64,000 nt of DNA from Pseudooceanicola sp. HF7 (GCF_011806405.1 NZ_JAATOW010000022.1:18639-82638), one strand, 5' to 3'. Shown: positions 51,554 to 60,580, counted from the first letter of the stretch. Notes: generated from the letters alone by a model not told the origin. Program-made: numbers and translations.

Positions 51554-52156
51554 ATGAAGACCCGGACCATTCTGCTGACGGCGACGGCCCTTGCGGCCCT
51601 GACGGCAACCGGTGCGGCCGCCCAGCAAAAGGGCGACATCACCCTGGGCGTCGGCCTGGGATACGTGGCGCCGAAGGACGACAACGGCACCCTCGCCAAT
51701 AACCGCCTGGAGATCGGCGAAGACACGCAGCTAACGCTGACCCTGGAATACTTCCTGACCGACCAGATCGGGATCGAGCTTCTGGCCGCGACGCCCTTCA
51801 CCCATGACCTGACCCTGGGCGGCAACAATATCGGCACGGTGAAGCATCTGCCGCCGACCGTCTCGGTCAACTACCACCTGAACACCAACACCAACTTCAC
51901 GCCCTTCGCCGGCCTTGGCCTGAACTACACCACGGCGCTCGACGTCGACTCGCCGCTGGGCAACGTGACGCTGGATGACAGCTGGGGCATGGCCGCCCAC
52001 CTGGGCGTGGACATGAAGATCAGCGAACACGGCCAGCTGCGCGCTGACGTGCGCTGGATGGACATCGACATGGATGCCAAGCTGAACGGCGCCGCCATCG
52101 GCACCGCAGAGGTCGATCCCTGGGTCCTGGGCGTCTCCTACATCCACCGGTTCTGA
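51554..52156 (+). CDS. ompW: OmpW-family outer membrane protein
   Basis: Outer-membrane eight-stranded barrel of 200 residues. A signal peptide (about 1-24, ending TGAAAQ) is followed by KGDITLGVGLGYVAPKDDNG, the OmpW start. Internal blocks include IGIELLAATPFTHDL, LPPTVSVNYHLN and FAGLGLNYTT. It ends WVLGVSYIHRF, with the terminal Phe needed for barrel insertion. OmpW makes a hydrophobic channel. AAAGGAA precedes the ATG, and an FNR box lies upstream. Confidence 0.93.
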   Translation: MKTRTILLTATALAALTATGAAAQQKGDITLGVGLGYVAPKDDNGTLANNRLEIGEDTQLTLTLEYFLTDQIGIELLAATPFTHDLTLGGNNIGTVKHLPPTVSVNYHLNTNTNFTPFAGLGLNYTTALDVDSPLGNVTLDDSWGMAAHLGVDMKISEHGQLRADVRWMDIDMDAKLNGAAIGTAEVDPWVLGVSYIHRF

Positions 52157-52204
52157 GGGCCGCCCTTCGGAAACGGACCCCGGACTCGAAATCCGGAAAA
52201 CACA

Positions 52205-52240
52205 AACGGGCGCATCCCAGCGATGCGCCCGTTAAACTAT
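52205..52240 (+). terminator. Intrinsic terminator after ompW
   Basis: A perfect 12-base-pair stem (52205-52216 with 52222-52233) and a 5-base loop, followed by AAACTATC. The T-run is poor but the stem is very strong. Confidence 0.7.
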
Positions 52241-52276
52241 CTCTGGGAACTTTGCAGCCTCTGGGAACTCTGCAGC
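52241..52276. repeat. 18-base tandem repeat
   Basis: CTCTGGGAAC(T/C)... repeated twice in a row, 52241-52258 and 52259-52276, 17 of 18 bases identical. It lies between the ompW terminator and the exoD stop. Confidence 0.8.
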
Positions 52277-52304
52277 GGGGAAATCCTCGCTGAGCCGCCG
52301 GAGC

Positions 52305-52958
52305 TTACCAGCCGCCCACGCCGGAGCTGACCAGCCACCAGATGGCGCCGCCCGCGCAGCCCAGCCAGATATAGCCCAGCAGGGTGAACAGCCCGTCGCG
52401 CGCCAGAAGGGCGATGGCGAAGAAGCTGATCGCGGTGGCGAACAGCGATGTCACCATCGGCAGGATCTCAAGCGCTGGGATGATCAGGCAGATCGCGCAG
52501 ATCACCAGCAGCGTCACCAGCCGCGCAGGTCGGCTGACCAGCACCGTCAGGCGCTTGTGGGTCTGGCGATCCACCCAGGCACAGGGGCGGCGCAGCCAGT
52601 CGATCGCCTTGCCCAGCTTTTCGCGGGTGACCTTCCGGCGACGGATCATGCCGGGCATCCAGACATGGGGGCGGCCCAGCAGCTTTTGCACCGTGATCAG
52701 CAGGATGAAGATCGCGCCGATGGTCGGCAGCCCGAAGATCCCCGAGATCGGAGAGATCAGGATCAGCGAGGGCACAAGGATGATCGGGGCGAAACTGCGG
52801 GTGCCCACCTCTGTCAGGACTTCCTCGACCGAGACTTCGCTGTCCTCGCCCTCGTCACCGACGTTGGAAAGCGCGTCAAGAATGTCTTCCAGCGAGCGCA
52901 GCTCCGGATCGGGGCCGGATTTGTCGGGCTCACCCGTGTTTGTTTCTGCCATTGTCAT
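52305..52958 (-). CDS. exoD: ExoD-family membrane protein
   Basis: Protein of 217 residues. The N-terminal third is soluble (LRSLEDILDALSN, EVSVEEVLTEVGTRSFAPIILVPSLILISPISGIFGLPTI), and the rest has about four helices, as in ExoD of Rhizobium, which affects exopolysaccharide production and invasion. The biochemical role of ExoD is unknown. The first ATG (52958) and a second two codons on (52952) are both possible. Confidence 0.88.
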   Translation of the reverse strand: MTMAETNTGEPDKSGPDPELRSLEDILDALSNVGDEGEDSEVSVEEVLTEVGTRSFAPIILVPSLILISPISGIFGLPTIGAIFILLITVQKLLGRPHVWMPGMIRRRKVTREKLGKAIDWLRRPCAWVDRQTHKRLTVLVSRPARLVTLLVICAICLIIPALEILPMVTSLFATAISFFAIALLARDGLFTLLGYIWLGCAGGAIWWLVSSGVGGW

Positions 52959-53018
52959 GCAGGCACAACGCCCGGCCCCCCATTCGGTTCAATCCACTGA
53001 CCGATTCAATCGGCCCCC

Positions 53019-53891
53019 TCAATCAGGCTCCAGCGCGTGCAGGGCCGACAGCCCCTCCCGGTAGGTGGGATAGCGCAGGCGCACCCCCAGTTCCTTCTTG
53101 ATGCGGTCGTTCCGCACCCGCTTGCTTTCGGCGTAGAAGCTGCGCACCATCGGGCTCATCTCGGCCGTTTCGAAATCCACCTCCGGCGGCGGGGGGGCAC
53201 CCAGAAGCTCTGCGGCGTAAAGCAGCACATCTTGTGGCGGGGCCGGGTCATCATCGCACAGGTTGTAGATCGCGCCGGGATTGGGCGCGGCGATAGAGGC
53301 CGCGAGCACCTGGGCGATATCCTCCACGTGGATGCGGGAAAAGACCTGGCCGGGCTTCAGGATGCGCCGGGCCGTGCCCTTGCGCACCTTGGAAAACGGG
53401 CCGCGCCCGGGGCCGTAGATGCCCGCCAGGCGGAAGATATGCAGCGGCAGACCGGGGATGGCGGACCAGGCGGCCTCTGCATCCCTGCGCCACTGCCCGC
53501 GCCGGGTAGAGGGGGTCAGGGGCGTCTCTTCATCGACCCAGCCGCCCTGGTGATCGCCGTAGACACCCGTGGTGGACAGGTAGCCGACCCACTCCAGATG
53601 CGGCGCGCGGGCGGCAGTCTCAGGGCCCAGCTCGCGCAGCACCGGGTCGCCATCGGCATCCGGCCCGGCGGAAATCAGCAGGTGGCTGGCCTGCTCCAGC
53701 AGGGGGCGCAGGTCATCGCCCGTCGCCTCGTTTGCGGGAAAGACGTGGGGCGTCACGCCCGTGGCGCCGATCGCGGCGGTCTTTTCCGGGCTGCGGGTGG
53801 TGCCGTGAAGCGTGAAACCGCTTTCCAGCAGCAGCGGAGTGGTGGCGCGGGCGGTGTAGCCGTGGCCAAAGGAAATCATCAGCTTGTTCAT
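53019..53891 (-). CDS. NAD(P)-dependent epimerase/dehydratase-like protein
   Basis: SDR-fold protein of 290 residues, YeeZ-like. The start MISFGHGYTARATTPLLLESGFTLHGTTRSPEK is a Rossmann dinucleotide site with an altered glycine pattern (GHGYTA). GYLSTTGVYGDHQGGWVDEETPLTP and HIFRLAGIYGPGRGPF follow the extended SDR plan. The usual Tyr-x-x-x-Lys is not evident, so activity is uncertain. The ATG at 53891 gives the standard N-terminus; the frame is open upstream to 53957. Confidence 0.8.
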   Translation of the reverse strand: MNKLMISFGHGYTARATTPLLLESGFTLHGTTRSPEKTAAIGATGVTPHVFPANEATGDDLRPLLEQASHLLISAGPDADGDPVLRELGPETAARAPHLEWVGYLSTTGVYGDHQGGWVDEETPLTPSTRRGQWRRDAEAAWSAIPGLPLHIFRLAGIYGPGRGPFSKVRKGTARRILKPGQVFSRIHVEDIAQVLAASIAAPNPGAIYNLCDDDPAPPQDVLLYAAELLGAPPPPEVDFETAEMSPMVRSFYAESKRVRNDRIKKELGVRLRYPTYREGLSALHALEPD

Positions 53892-54054
53892 GGGCTCACA
53901 ATTGCCGCGCGGGCAGGGGGTGGCAAGTAAAGATCCCCTGAGCGGGTTTCCCTGCAACGACGCCCCGTCAAGACGCCCCGATCACGCGCCGGGGCAGGCC
54001 AGCGCTTGCACCTTCCGTCCGCGCGGGACAGAAAGGGCTGAAAAGGAGATTCCG

Positions 54055-55527
54055 ATGCACGAAGGCGTTCTGACCCCGGATGTTCCGCCGACAGAAAGCT
54101 TCACCGATGCCGATGCGGCGGTGGACCGGCTGATCGCGCTCTATGACGGGGCTGCCAGCTTCCTGCAGGAACACTTCATGACGGCCATGCTGACCGCCAC
54201 CCGGCCAGAGGGACGCATCCGCGCCTTCTATCCAGAGGTCCGCATCACCACGACCAGCTTTGCCAAGATCGACAGCCGGCTCAGCTTCGGACATGTGGCG
54301 GCACCGGGCACCCATGCGGCCACGATCACTCGACCGGACCTGTTCCGGAACTACCTGGTCCAGCAGATCGGCCAGCTGATCCGCAACTACGACACCCATG
54401 TAGAGGTCGGCCCCTCCGATACGCCCATGCCGGTGCATTTCGCCGTGGCGCGCGACCCTTCGGTCACCGTGCCCCATGAAGGCGCCGCCGCCTTTACCCT
54501 GCGCGATGTCTTCGACGTGCCGGACCTGACCACGACGAACGACGATATCGTCAACGGCACCAATGTGCCCCGTGCGGACGGGGTCGAACCGCTGGCCCCC
54601 TTTACCGCGCAACGGGTGGATTATTCGCTGGCGCGTCTCAGCCACTACACGGCCACGGATCCGGAGCATTTCCAGAACCACGTTCTGTTCACCAACTACC
54701 AGTTCTACGTGTCGGAATTCGAAGCCTTCGCGCGCCAGATGCTGGCCGATCCCGACAGCGGCTACACCAGCTTCGTCACCACCGGCAATGTTGAGATCAC
54801 CGGCCCGGAGGCGCCCATCCCGCCGGCCACGAAGATGCCGCAGATGCCCTCCTACCACCTGAAGCGCGAGGGCGCGCAGGGCATCACGCTGGTCAACATC
54901 GGCGTCGGCCCCTCCAACGCCAAGACGGCAACGGACCACATCGCGGTGCTGCGCCCCCATGCCTGGATCATGGTCGGCCATTGCGCCGGGCTGCGCAACT
55001 CGCAGACCCTGGGCGATTTCGTCCTGGCCCATGCCTACCTGCGCGAGGACAAGGTGCTGGATGACGACCTGCCCGTCTGGGTGCCGATTCCGGCGCTGGC
55101 AGAGATCCAGGTCGCCCTGGAAGAGGCGGTCGAGGCCGAAACCCAGCTGGAAGGCTACGACCTGAAGCGGATCATGCGCACCGGCACCGTCGCCAGCCTG
55201 GACAACCGCAACTGGGAGTTGCGCGACCAGCGCGGCCCGGTGCAGCGCCTGTCGCAATCCCGCGCCGTGGCCCTGGACATGGAAAGCGCCACCATCGCCG
55301 CCAACGGTTTCCGATTCCGCGTGCCCTACGGAACGCTGCTTTGTGTCTCCGACAAGCCCTTGCATGGTGAGCTGAAGCTGCCCGGCATGGCCTCGGATTT
55401 CTACAAGACGCAGGTTTCCCGTCACCTGATGATCGGGATCCGCGCGATGGAAAGCCTGCGCGACATGCCACTGGAACGTTTGCACAGCCGGAAGTTGCGC
55501 AGCTTCGAGGAAACCGCCTTCCTCTGA
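54055..55527 (+). CDS. amn: AMP nucleosidase
   Basis: Enzyme of 490 residues that splits AMP into adenine and ribose 5-phosphate, helping control the AMP pool. The N-terminal domain (about 20-200) has FYPEVRITT and SYDTHV-like blocks; the C-terminal nucleoside-phosphorylase domain shows MVGHCAGLRNSQTLGDFVLAHAYLRED and VALDMESATIAANGFRFRVPYGTLLCVSDKPLHG. Length fits the family. AAAAGGAG precedes the ATG. Confidence 0.95.
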   Translation: MHEGVLTPDVPPTESFTDADAAVDRLIALYDGAASFLQEHFMTAMLTATRPEGRIRAFYPEVRITTTSFAKIDSRLSFGHVAAPGTHAATITRPDLFRNYLVQQIGQLIRNYDTHVEVGPSDTPMPVHFAVARDPSVTVPHEGAAAFTLRDVFDVPDLTTTNDDIVNGTNVPRADGVEPLAPFTAQRVDYSLARLSHYTATDPEHFQNHVLFTNYQFYVSEFEAFARQMLADPDSGYTSFVTTGNVEITGPEAPIPPATKMPQMPSYHLKREGAQGITLVNIGVGPSNAKTATDHIAVLRPHAWIMVGHCAGLRNSQTLGDFVLAHAYLREDKVLDDDLPVWVPIPALAEIQVALEEAVEAETQLEGYDLKRIMRTGTVASLDNRNWELRDQRGPVQRLSQSRAVALDMESATIAANGFRFRVPYGTLLCVSDKPLHGELKLPGMASDFYKTQVSRHLMIGIRAMESLRDMPLERLHSRKLRSFEETAFL

Positions 55528-55608
55528 TTGAAACACGGCAGAAATCGGCAGGGTCCCGCCATAGCAAGCCTATGCAGGCAAAAAAGGCAGGAAAACATAC
55601 TCAATTTG

Positions 55609-55638
55609 TTGTGTCGCTCCCCCACATCCGGTTATATG
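55609..55638 (+). promoter_or_regulatory. Promoter of the HU gene
   Basis: TTGTGT (55609-55614), an 18-base spacer and TATATG (55633-55638). It lies 47 bases before the HU start codon. Confidence 0.45.
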
Positions 55639-55684
55639 CCCGGCACGAGGCCCAAGAGATCGGGCAGTGAAAGGAGACCATCGT

Positions 55685-55972
55685 ATGGCAAAGCCGATGA
55701 CCAAGACCCAACTCGTGGCCGCACTGGCCGAGGAAATGGGCGAAGACAAGAAAACCGCGTCCACCGCGCTTGATGCCGTGGTGGCAATCATCACCAAGGA
55801 AGTGTCCGAAGGCGGCGCTGTGACCCTGCCCGGCGTTGGCAAGATCTACTGCCGCGAACGCCCCGAGCGGATGGTGCGCAACCCGGCAACCGGCGCGCAG
55901 ATCAAGAAGGAAGCCGACAAGGTGGTCAAGATGACCATCGCGAAGGCCCTGAAAGACAGCGTCAACGCCTGA
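55685..55972 (+). CDS. HU-family DNA-binding protein
   Basis: Histone-like protein of 95 residues. MTKTQLVAALAEEMGEDKKTASTALDAVV is the helical dimer body, VTLPGVGKIYCRERPERM the beta sheet, and RNPATG the arm tip whose Pro intercalates in DNA. It shapes the nucleoid. AAAGGAG before the ATG at 55685 fits better than the upstream ATG at 55667, and a strong terminator follows. Confidence 0.94.
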   Translation: MAKPMTKTQLVAALAEEMGEDKKTASTALDAVVAIITKEVSEGGAVTLPGVGKIYCRERPERMVRNPATGAQIKKEADKVVKMTIAKALKDSVNA

Positions 55973-56033
55973 TCCCCTGGCGGGATCGCCATGGATTGTC
56001 GCTGACGCATAGCTGCCATGGTACGAAAAGCCG

Positions 56034-56059
56034 AAAGGCCGCCCCGGGGTGGCCTTTTT
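56034..56059 (+). terminator. Intrinsic terminator after the HU gene
   Basis: A stem of 9 base pairs (one G-T; 56035-56043 with 56048-56056) and a 4-base loop run into TTTTT. It lies about 60 bases past the HU stop. Confidence 0.85.
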
Positions 56060-56232
56060 GCATATCAAGGCATTGAGTTTCTTGCGAAACCTGCCCTGAC
56101 CAGCCCTTTGGCCCTACGCGGCCGCATCCGCGTCCTTGCGCGGCTCTGGGGGTTTTCCTTCCGCTCACGCTCTGGTTATCTCCGCCCAAGGGATCAGGTC
56201 GCCGGGGCCTGAGGATACCGGAAAGGGACGGA

Positions 56233-57135
56233 ATGGATCTTCGCGCCATCGCAATGGGGCTCAGCTTTGCGCTGATGTGGTCCTCCGCCTTTACCTCTGC
56301 CCGGATCATCGTCGCCCATGCGCCGCCCATGGCCTCGCTCTCCCTGCGCTTCCTGATTTCCGGCGTGATCGCCCTGGCGCTGGCGCGGATGATGGGCCAG
56401 AGCTGGCGCCTGACCCGGGCGCAGTGGAAGGCCACGGTGATCTTCGGGATCTGCCAGAACGCGCTTTACCTTGGCCTGTTCTTCATCGCCATGCAGTGGA
56501 TCGAGGCCGGCCTGGCCTCCATCATCGCCTCGACGATGCCGCTGATGGTGGGACTTTTCGGCTGGATCGCCCTGGGCGAACGCCTGCGCCCGCTGGCGAT
56601 CGGCGGACTTGTGCTGGGCGTGATCGGCGCGGCCCTGATAATGGGCACGCGGATTTCCGGCGGCGCGGACCTGACCGGGATCGCGATCTGCATCCTTGGC
56701 ACGGCGGCGCTGGCGGTGGCCACGCTCTCGGCGCGCGGGGCCTCCGGCGGGGGCAACGTGATGACGGTCGTGGGCTACCAGATGCTGATTGGCGCCGCGG
56801 CGCTGGCCATCGCCGCCGGCATCTTCGAGGACTGGCAGGTCAGCTGGAGCCCCTCGCTGCTCTATGCCTTTGCCTATACGGTGCTGGTGCCCGGCGTCGC
56901 GGCCACCTGGATCTGGTTCCTGCTGGTCAACCGCATCGGCGCGGTCAAGGCGGCGACCTTCCACTTCCTCAACCCCTTCTTCGGCGTGCTCGTCGCCGCC
57001 ATCATCCTGGGAGAGGCCATCGGCCCGCTGGACCTGGTCGGCGTGGCCATCGTGGCCGCGGGCATCCTGGCGGTGCAATTGTCCCGCCAGAAAACCGTTG
57101 CCGTGACGCGGGAGCCGGTGAAACCGGCGGCCTGA
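56233..57135 (+). CDS. EamA/DMT-superfamily transporter (RhaT/RarD-like)
   Basis: Membrane protein of 300 residues with ten predicted helices in two EamA repeats. Repeat 1 begins AMGLSFALMWSSAFTSARIIV and has SLRFLISGVIALALA; repeat 2 has NRIGAVKAATFHFLNPFFGVLVAAIILGE, a well-known EamA block. Probably exports a small metabolite. GGAAAGGGACGG precedes the ATG. Confidence 0.9.
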   Translation: MDLRAIAMGLSFALMWSSAFTSARIIVAHAPPMASLSLRFLISGVIALALARMMGQSWRLTRAQWKATVIFGICQNALYLGLFFIAMQWIEAGLASIIASTMPLMVGLFGWIALGERLRPLAIGGLVLGVIGAALIMGTRISGGADLTGIAICILGTAALAVATLSARGASGGGNVMTVVGYQMLIGAAALAIAAGIFEDWQVSWSPSLLYAFAYTVLVPGVAATWIWFLLVNRIGAVKAATFHFLNPFFGVLVAAIILGEAIGPLDLVGVAIVAAGILAVQLSRQKTVAVTREPVKPAA

Positions 57136-57153
57136 CCGCCAGTTCCGGGGGGC

Positions 57154-57768
57154 TCAGCTGGGGGCCATCGCCGCCTGGTCCTGTTCCGCCGCCCAGGCCA
57201 TGGACGGGCGCGCGCCGCAACGCTTGAACCAGTCCTGCAGGGCAGGGGTATCGGGCAGGGCTTCCGGGAAATAGCCGAAGGGCGATTGCACCAGCAGGTC
57301 CACGGCGGTGTAACGATCCCCCATCAGGTAGGGCCGCCCACCGGCCAGCGCGGCCTCAAGCCGGGCGATGACCGCATCCGCGTCGCGGAAGGTGCTGTAG
57401 AAGATCGGGTGATCTGCCCCGGAAGCCAGCACCACATAGGCGGGCTCCATCATGTTGCCGTACCAGGCCAGCCAGCTCAGGTAGGTGCCGCGCTGCGGAT
57501 CGCCGACGGACGCGCCAAGGCCGGCTTCGGGGAACATGTCCGTCAGGTACAGCATGATGGCATTGGTTTCCGTGATCAGCGTCTCACCGTCCAGCAGCGC
57601 GGGTACCTTGCCATCGGGATGGGGGTTGACCGGATCGCTCTGGCCGGTGCCATCCACGCGCAGGATATCGGTCAGCCGGATCTGCACCTGGTCCTGGATG
57701 CCCAGCTCATGCAGCAGCGAAAGCATGCGGGTCGAGCGGGAGAAGGGGGAATGATAGAGCGTCAGCAT
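57154..57768 (-). CDS. Glutathione S-transferase family protein
   Basis: Protein of 204 residues. The thioredoxin-like N-terminal half (MLTLYHSPFSRSTRMLSLLHELG, HPDGKVPALLDGETLITETNAIMLYLTD) binds glutathione; the Ser in the SPFSRS turn is the likely contact. The helical C-terminal half contains LMGDRYTAVDLLVQSPFGYF, the usual GST N-capping motif. Divergent from the WYL regulator. Confidence 0.9.
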   Translation of the reverse strand: MLTLYHSPFSRSTRMLSLLHELGIQDQVQIRLTDILRVDGTGQSDPVNPHPDGKVPALLDGETLITETNAIMLYLTDMFPEAGLGASVGDPQRGTYLSWLAWYGNMMEPAYVVLASGADHPIFYSTFRDADAVIARLEAALAGGRPYLMGDRYTAVDLLVQSPFGYFPEALPDTPALQDWFKRCGARPSMAWAAEQDQAAMAPS

Positions 57769-57846
57769 TGGCGCGGTCCTTTGGTTTGAAACTTTCCGTG
57801 GGCCGGTTATGCTCTGCCTGTCCTGCCAAAACCTGTCAGTTGTTGA

Positions 57847-58557
57847 ATGGCCCGCTCCGATCGTCTTTTCCGCCTGCTCGATGCCTTCCGTCGCCTGCCC
57901 GCGCCGGTCACCGCCGCGCGGCTGGCAGAGGAAACCGGCGTCTCCGAACGCACGCTCTATCGCGATATCGACACGCTGCGCGCGGGCGGCGCGCTGATCG
58001 ACGGCGCGCGCGGCTATGGCTACACCCTGACAGAGGATCCGGCCCTGCCGCCCCAGATGTTCGACCGGACAGAGATCGAGGCCCTGGTGCTGGGCCTTGG
58101 CTGGCTGCGCGGGCAGGGGGATGACGCCCTGGCCCGGGCCGCTGAAGGGGCGCTGGCCAAGATCGCGGCCAGCCTGCCGGGGCGCAAGCAGGCGGAACTA
58201 GCCCATGCGGTGATGATGTCCTACGCCTACGAAGACCGCCCGCCGGTGCCGGATCACACCGCGCTTCTGCGCCAGTGCTGCTGGGACGAGGTCGCGGTGG
58301 ACATCACCTACCGCGATGCCGGTGGGGCCGAAACGCAGCGCCGGGTCTGGCCGCTGTCGCTGGTCTTCACCGATCGCGCGCCGATCCTTCTGGCCTGGTG
58401 CTGCCTGCGCCGGGACTTCCGCCGTTTCATCGTCACCCGCATGACCGGCGCGACCCGCAGCGGCGAAAGCTTCCGCCCCCGCCGCGTGCCGCTGTTGAGA
58501 GAGGTCATCGCCCAGATGGAGGACCAGCGCCCCGCAGGCCAGGCCCCGGCAGGCTGA
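57847..58557 (+). CDS. HTH-WYL transcriptional regulator (YafY-like)
   Basis: Protein of 236 residues. The N-terminal HTH (about 1-60) reads RLFRLLDAFRRLPAPVTAARLAEETGVSERTLYRDIDTLRAGGALIDGARGYGY. The C-terminal WYL domain (about 140-220) includes RVWPLSLVFTDRAPILLAWCCLRRDFRRF; the W-Y-L core is altered to LAWCC. WYL domains sense nucleotides or other small ligands. It is divergent from the GST gene by 78 bases, which it may control. Confidence 0.88.
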   Translation: MARSDRLFRLLDAFRRLPAPVTAARLAEETGVSERTLYRDIDTLRAGGALIDGARGYGYTLTEDPALPPQMFDRTEIEALVLGLGWLRGQGDDALARAAEGALAKIAASLPGRKQAELAHAVMMSYAYEDRPPVPDHTALLRQCCWDEVAVDITYRDAGGAETQRRVWPLSLVFTDRAPILLAWCCLRRDFRRFIVTRMTGATRSGESFRPRRVPLLREVIAQMEDQRPAGQAPAG

Positions 58558-58661
58558 GATGCACCGAGGCGCGCGCATCAAGCCGACGCGCCTGACGCGA
58601 TCTTGATCCCGCGCGTGCAATCGTCAGGTGACAGGGGCGCCTATGCGGGCAAACATGTCCC

Positions 58662-59375
58662 ATGGACATGCTCTTTGCCTATCTTGCCGGGCTGCTGACC
58701 CTGATCAACCCCTGCGTGCTGCCGGTGCTGCCCATCGTGCTGGGCTCTGCCCTGCAGGCCAGTCCGCGCGGTCCGCTGGCCCTGGCGGCGGGCATGTCGG
58801 TCTCTTTCGTGGTGCTCGGGCTGGTGGTCAGCTCCTTCGGTTACCTGATCGGCCTGACGGAAGAGGTCGTGGCCCGCATCGGTGCCGTGCTGATGCTGGG
58901 CTTCGGGGCGGTGCTGCTGGTGCCGCGTTTCAACATGGCCTTCCAGACCGCCACGGCGGGGATCTCTGCCGGGGCGGATGCGCGGATCTCGCGCCAGGGG
59001 GCCGAGGGCTGGCAGGGCCAGTTCCTGGGCGGCCTGCTTCTGGGCGCGGTCTGGAGCCCCTGCATCGGCCCCACGCTGGGCGGGGCGATCTCTCTGGCCG
59101 CCTCCGGGCAGGGGCTGGGTCGGGCGGCGCTGATCATGATCTTCTTTGCTGCGGGTGTCTCCACGCTGATCATCGGGATCGGCTACGGCGCGCGCGGCCT
59201 GCTGACCCGGCATCGCGCCGGGATGCAGCGTTTCGCCCGCATCGCCCGCCCGGTGCTGGGTGCGCTTTTCATCGCCGTAGGCCTGGCGATCCTCTTCCGC
59301 CTGCATCACGCGGCAGAGGCCTGGGCCCTGCAGACCCTTCCCGACTGGCTTGTCGACCTGTCGGTCCGCTTCTGA
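58662..59375 (+). CDS. CcdA/DsbD-type thiol transporter
   Basis: Integral membrane protein of 237 residues with six predicted helices. It carries electrons from cytoplasmic thioredoxin to periplasmic thiol proteins. The two Cys are in NPCVLPVLPIV (about residue 19) and WSPCIGPTLGG (about residue 131), each with the helix-breaking prolines of CcdA. The next gene is an exported thioredoxin-like protein, a natural partner. The start is ATG at 58662 or the ATG two codons on. Confidence 0.9.
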   Translation: MDMLFAYLAGLLTLINPCVLPVLPIVLGSALQASPRGPLALAAGMSVSFVVLGLVVSSFGYLIGLTEEVVARIGAVLMLGFGAVLLVPRFNMAFQTATAGISAGADARISRQGAEGWQGQFLGGLLLGAVWSPCIGPTLGGAISLAASGQGLGRAALIMIFFAAGVSTLIIGIGYGARGLLTRHRAGMQRFARIARPVLGALFIAVGLAILFRLHHAAEAWALQTLPDWLVDLSVRF

Positions 59376-59388
59376 AAGGAACCCTCAC

Positions 59389-59817
59389 ATGCCCCCGATC
59401 CTGACACGCCGCCATTTCATCGCCGCCGCCGGCACGGCTAGCCTGCTTCTGCCCCTCGCCGCCCGCGCCGCCCCGCTGGACTACACCCCCGGCCTCGTGC
59501 AGGAAAAGCTTGCCGCCGGAGAGACGGTCTTCCTGGATTTCAAGGCAAGCTGGTGCACGACCTGCGCCGCGCAGGAACGGGTTCTGGACGCGCTGAAGGC
59601 CGAAAACCCCGATTACGAGGCCCATGTGACCTTCGTCGACGTCGACTGGGATGACTATGCCCGCGCCGATTTCACCAAGTCCCTGCGCATTCCGCGCCGG
59701 TCTACCCTGGTGGTGCTGAAAGGCGATGAGGAACTGGGGCGCATTGTCGCCGGCACCGGCCGGGACCAGATCAAGGCCCTGATGGACACCGCCCTCTCCG
59801 CCGCGCAGACGTCCTGA
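59389..59817 (+). CDS. Tat-exported thioredoxin-like protein
   Basis: Protein of 142 residues. A Tat-like signal (LTRRHFIAAAGTASLLLPLAARA) precedes a thioredoxin domain with FLDFKASWCTTCAAQE, so the active site is Cys-Thr-Thr-Cys. DWDDYARADFTKSLRIPRRSTLVVLKG covers the later strand, though the cis-Pro position reads Arg-Ser-Thr after Pro-Arg-Arg. It is 13 bases after the CcdA gene and is likely reduced by it. AAAGGAA precedes the ATG. Confidence 0.88.
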   Translation: MPPILTRRHFIAAAGTASLLLPLAARAAPLDYTPGLVQEKLAAGETVFLDFKASWCTTCAAQERVLDALKAENPDYEAHVTFVDVDWDDYARADFTKSLRIPRRSTLVVLKGDEELGRIVAGTGRDQIKALMDTALSAAQTS

Positions 59818-60220
59818 CAGCGGCGCGGGGTGCCCGCGTGCGCCGCGTTTGCGGCCCGGCCTGAGCAACCTGTTGCCCGACCCGGGCAGCAGCTCAGGCC
59901 TGTCGTGCGCAAAGCATCAGCCTTGGCCTTCGGTATCTACCGCGACACGTCCCGCAGAAGCACCACACGAGCCTCTCCCGTAGCCCGCGCCACGCTCCGT
60001 CCGCGCAAGATACCCCTGCCCCACCGCGAAAACCGCCGGGGCCCCCGCCACCTGTCCCTGGCAAACGGGGGCCCCGGCTCTGCTCTGCCTGCGTCGCTGG
60101 CCTTCGGGGGGTGGCCCCCTGGCCCGCGCCTGCCCGTGAGTGATGCCTCCCCTGCCGCTCCTCCTGCCGCGCCCCTCCGACCCGGCAGCCTTGCCTCTCA
60201 TCTTGCCGTCAATGCGGGGC
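59818..60220. other. Gene-free GC-rich region
   Basis: A stem (59820-59826 with 59840-59846) and a short T-run may terminate the thioredoxin gene. The rest is GC-rich, and its plus-strand open frame is Pro/Arg-rich and unconvincing. I see no other feature. Confidence 0.45.
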
Positions 60221-60580
60221 TCAATGGGCCTGCGGTGCGGCCTCTGCCACTATGGTCCCGCCTGTCCCGTCCTGCGCGACGACCCCCTCAGCTCCATGTC
60301 CCGCCGATTTCCCCGACCGGAGCGCGGCCTGCACCCCAGGCAGATCCGCTTGCCCCTCCGCATCTCCGGCATTGGCGGGCAATTCGCCGAACCAGCCCGA
60401 AAGCAGCCCGATCCCGCCCGCCATCAGCGCCACGCAGCCCAGGCTGATCCCCATCAGCCGGTCCTCGCGGTGATCATGATCCAGCCGGACCGGGGCCGGC
60501 AGGCTGAACCCCGTCGCGGCCCGATCCGCAGCGCCACGGCTGCCTGTCCCGGATGGTATGCTGTACTGGCCTGGCGTCAC
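60221..60580 (-). CDS. Small hypothetical membrane-anchored protein
   Basis: Open frame of 119 residues with one clear hydrophobic segment (about 43-64, LMGISLGCVALMAGGIGLLSGWF) after a charged DHDHRED. It is not a family I recognise. The GTG start at 60580 has AGGAG 7 bases upstream, which makes translation plausible. The frame is open further upstream to 60703 without a better site. It lies downstream of the AEC transporter gene on the same strand. Confidence 0.45.
   Translation of the reverse strand: MTPGQYSIPSGTGSRGAADRAATGFSLPAPVRLDHDHREDRLMGISLGCVALMAGGIGLLSGWFGELPANAGDAEGQADLPGVQAALRSGKSAGHGAEGVVAQDGTGGTIVAEAAPQAH

Noticed and set aside
59830..60447. A 205-codon Pro/Arg-rich plus-strand frame
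   Set aside because: Low-complexity composition and no ribosome site; typical of random GC-rich DNA.
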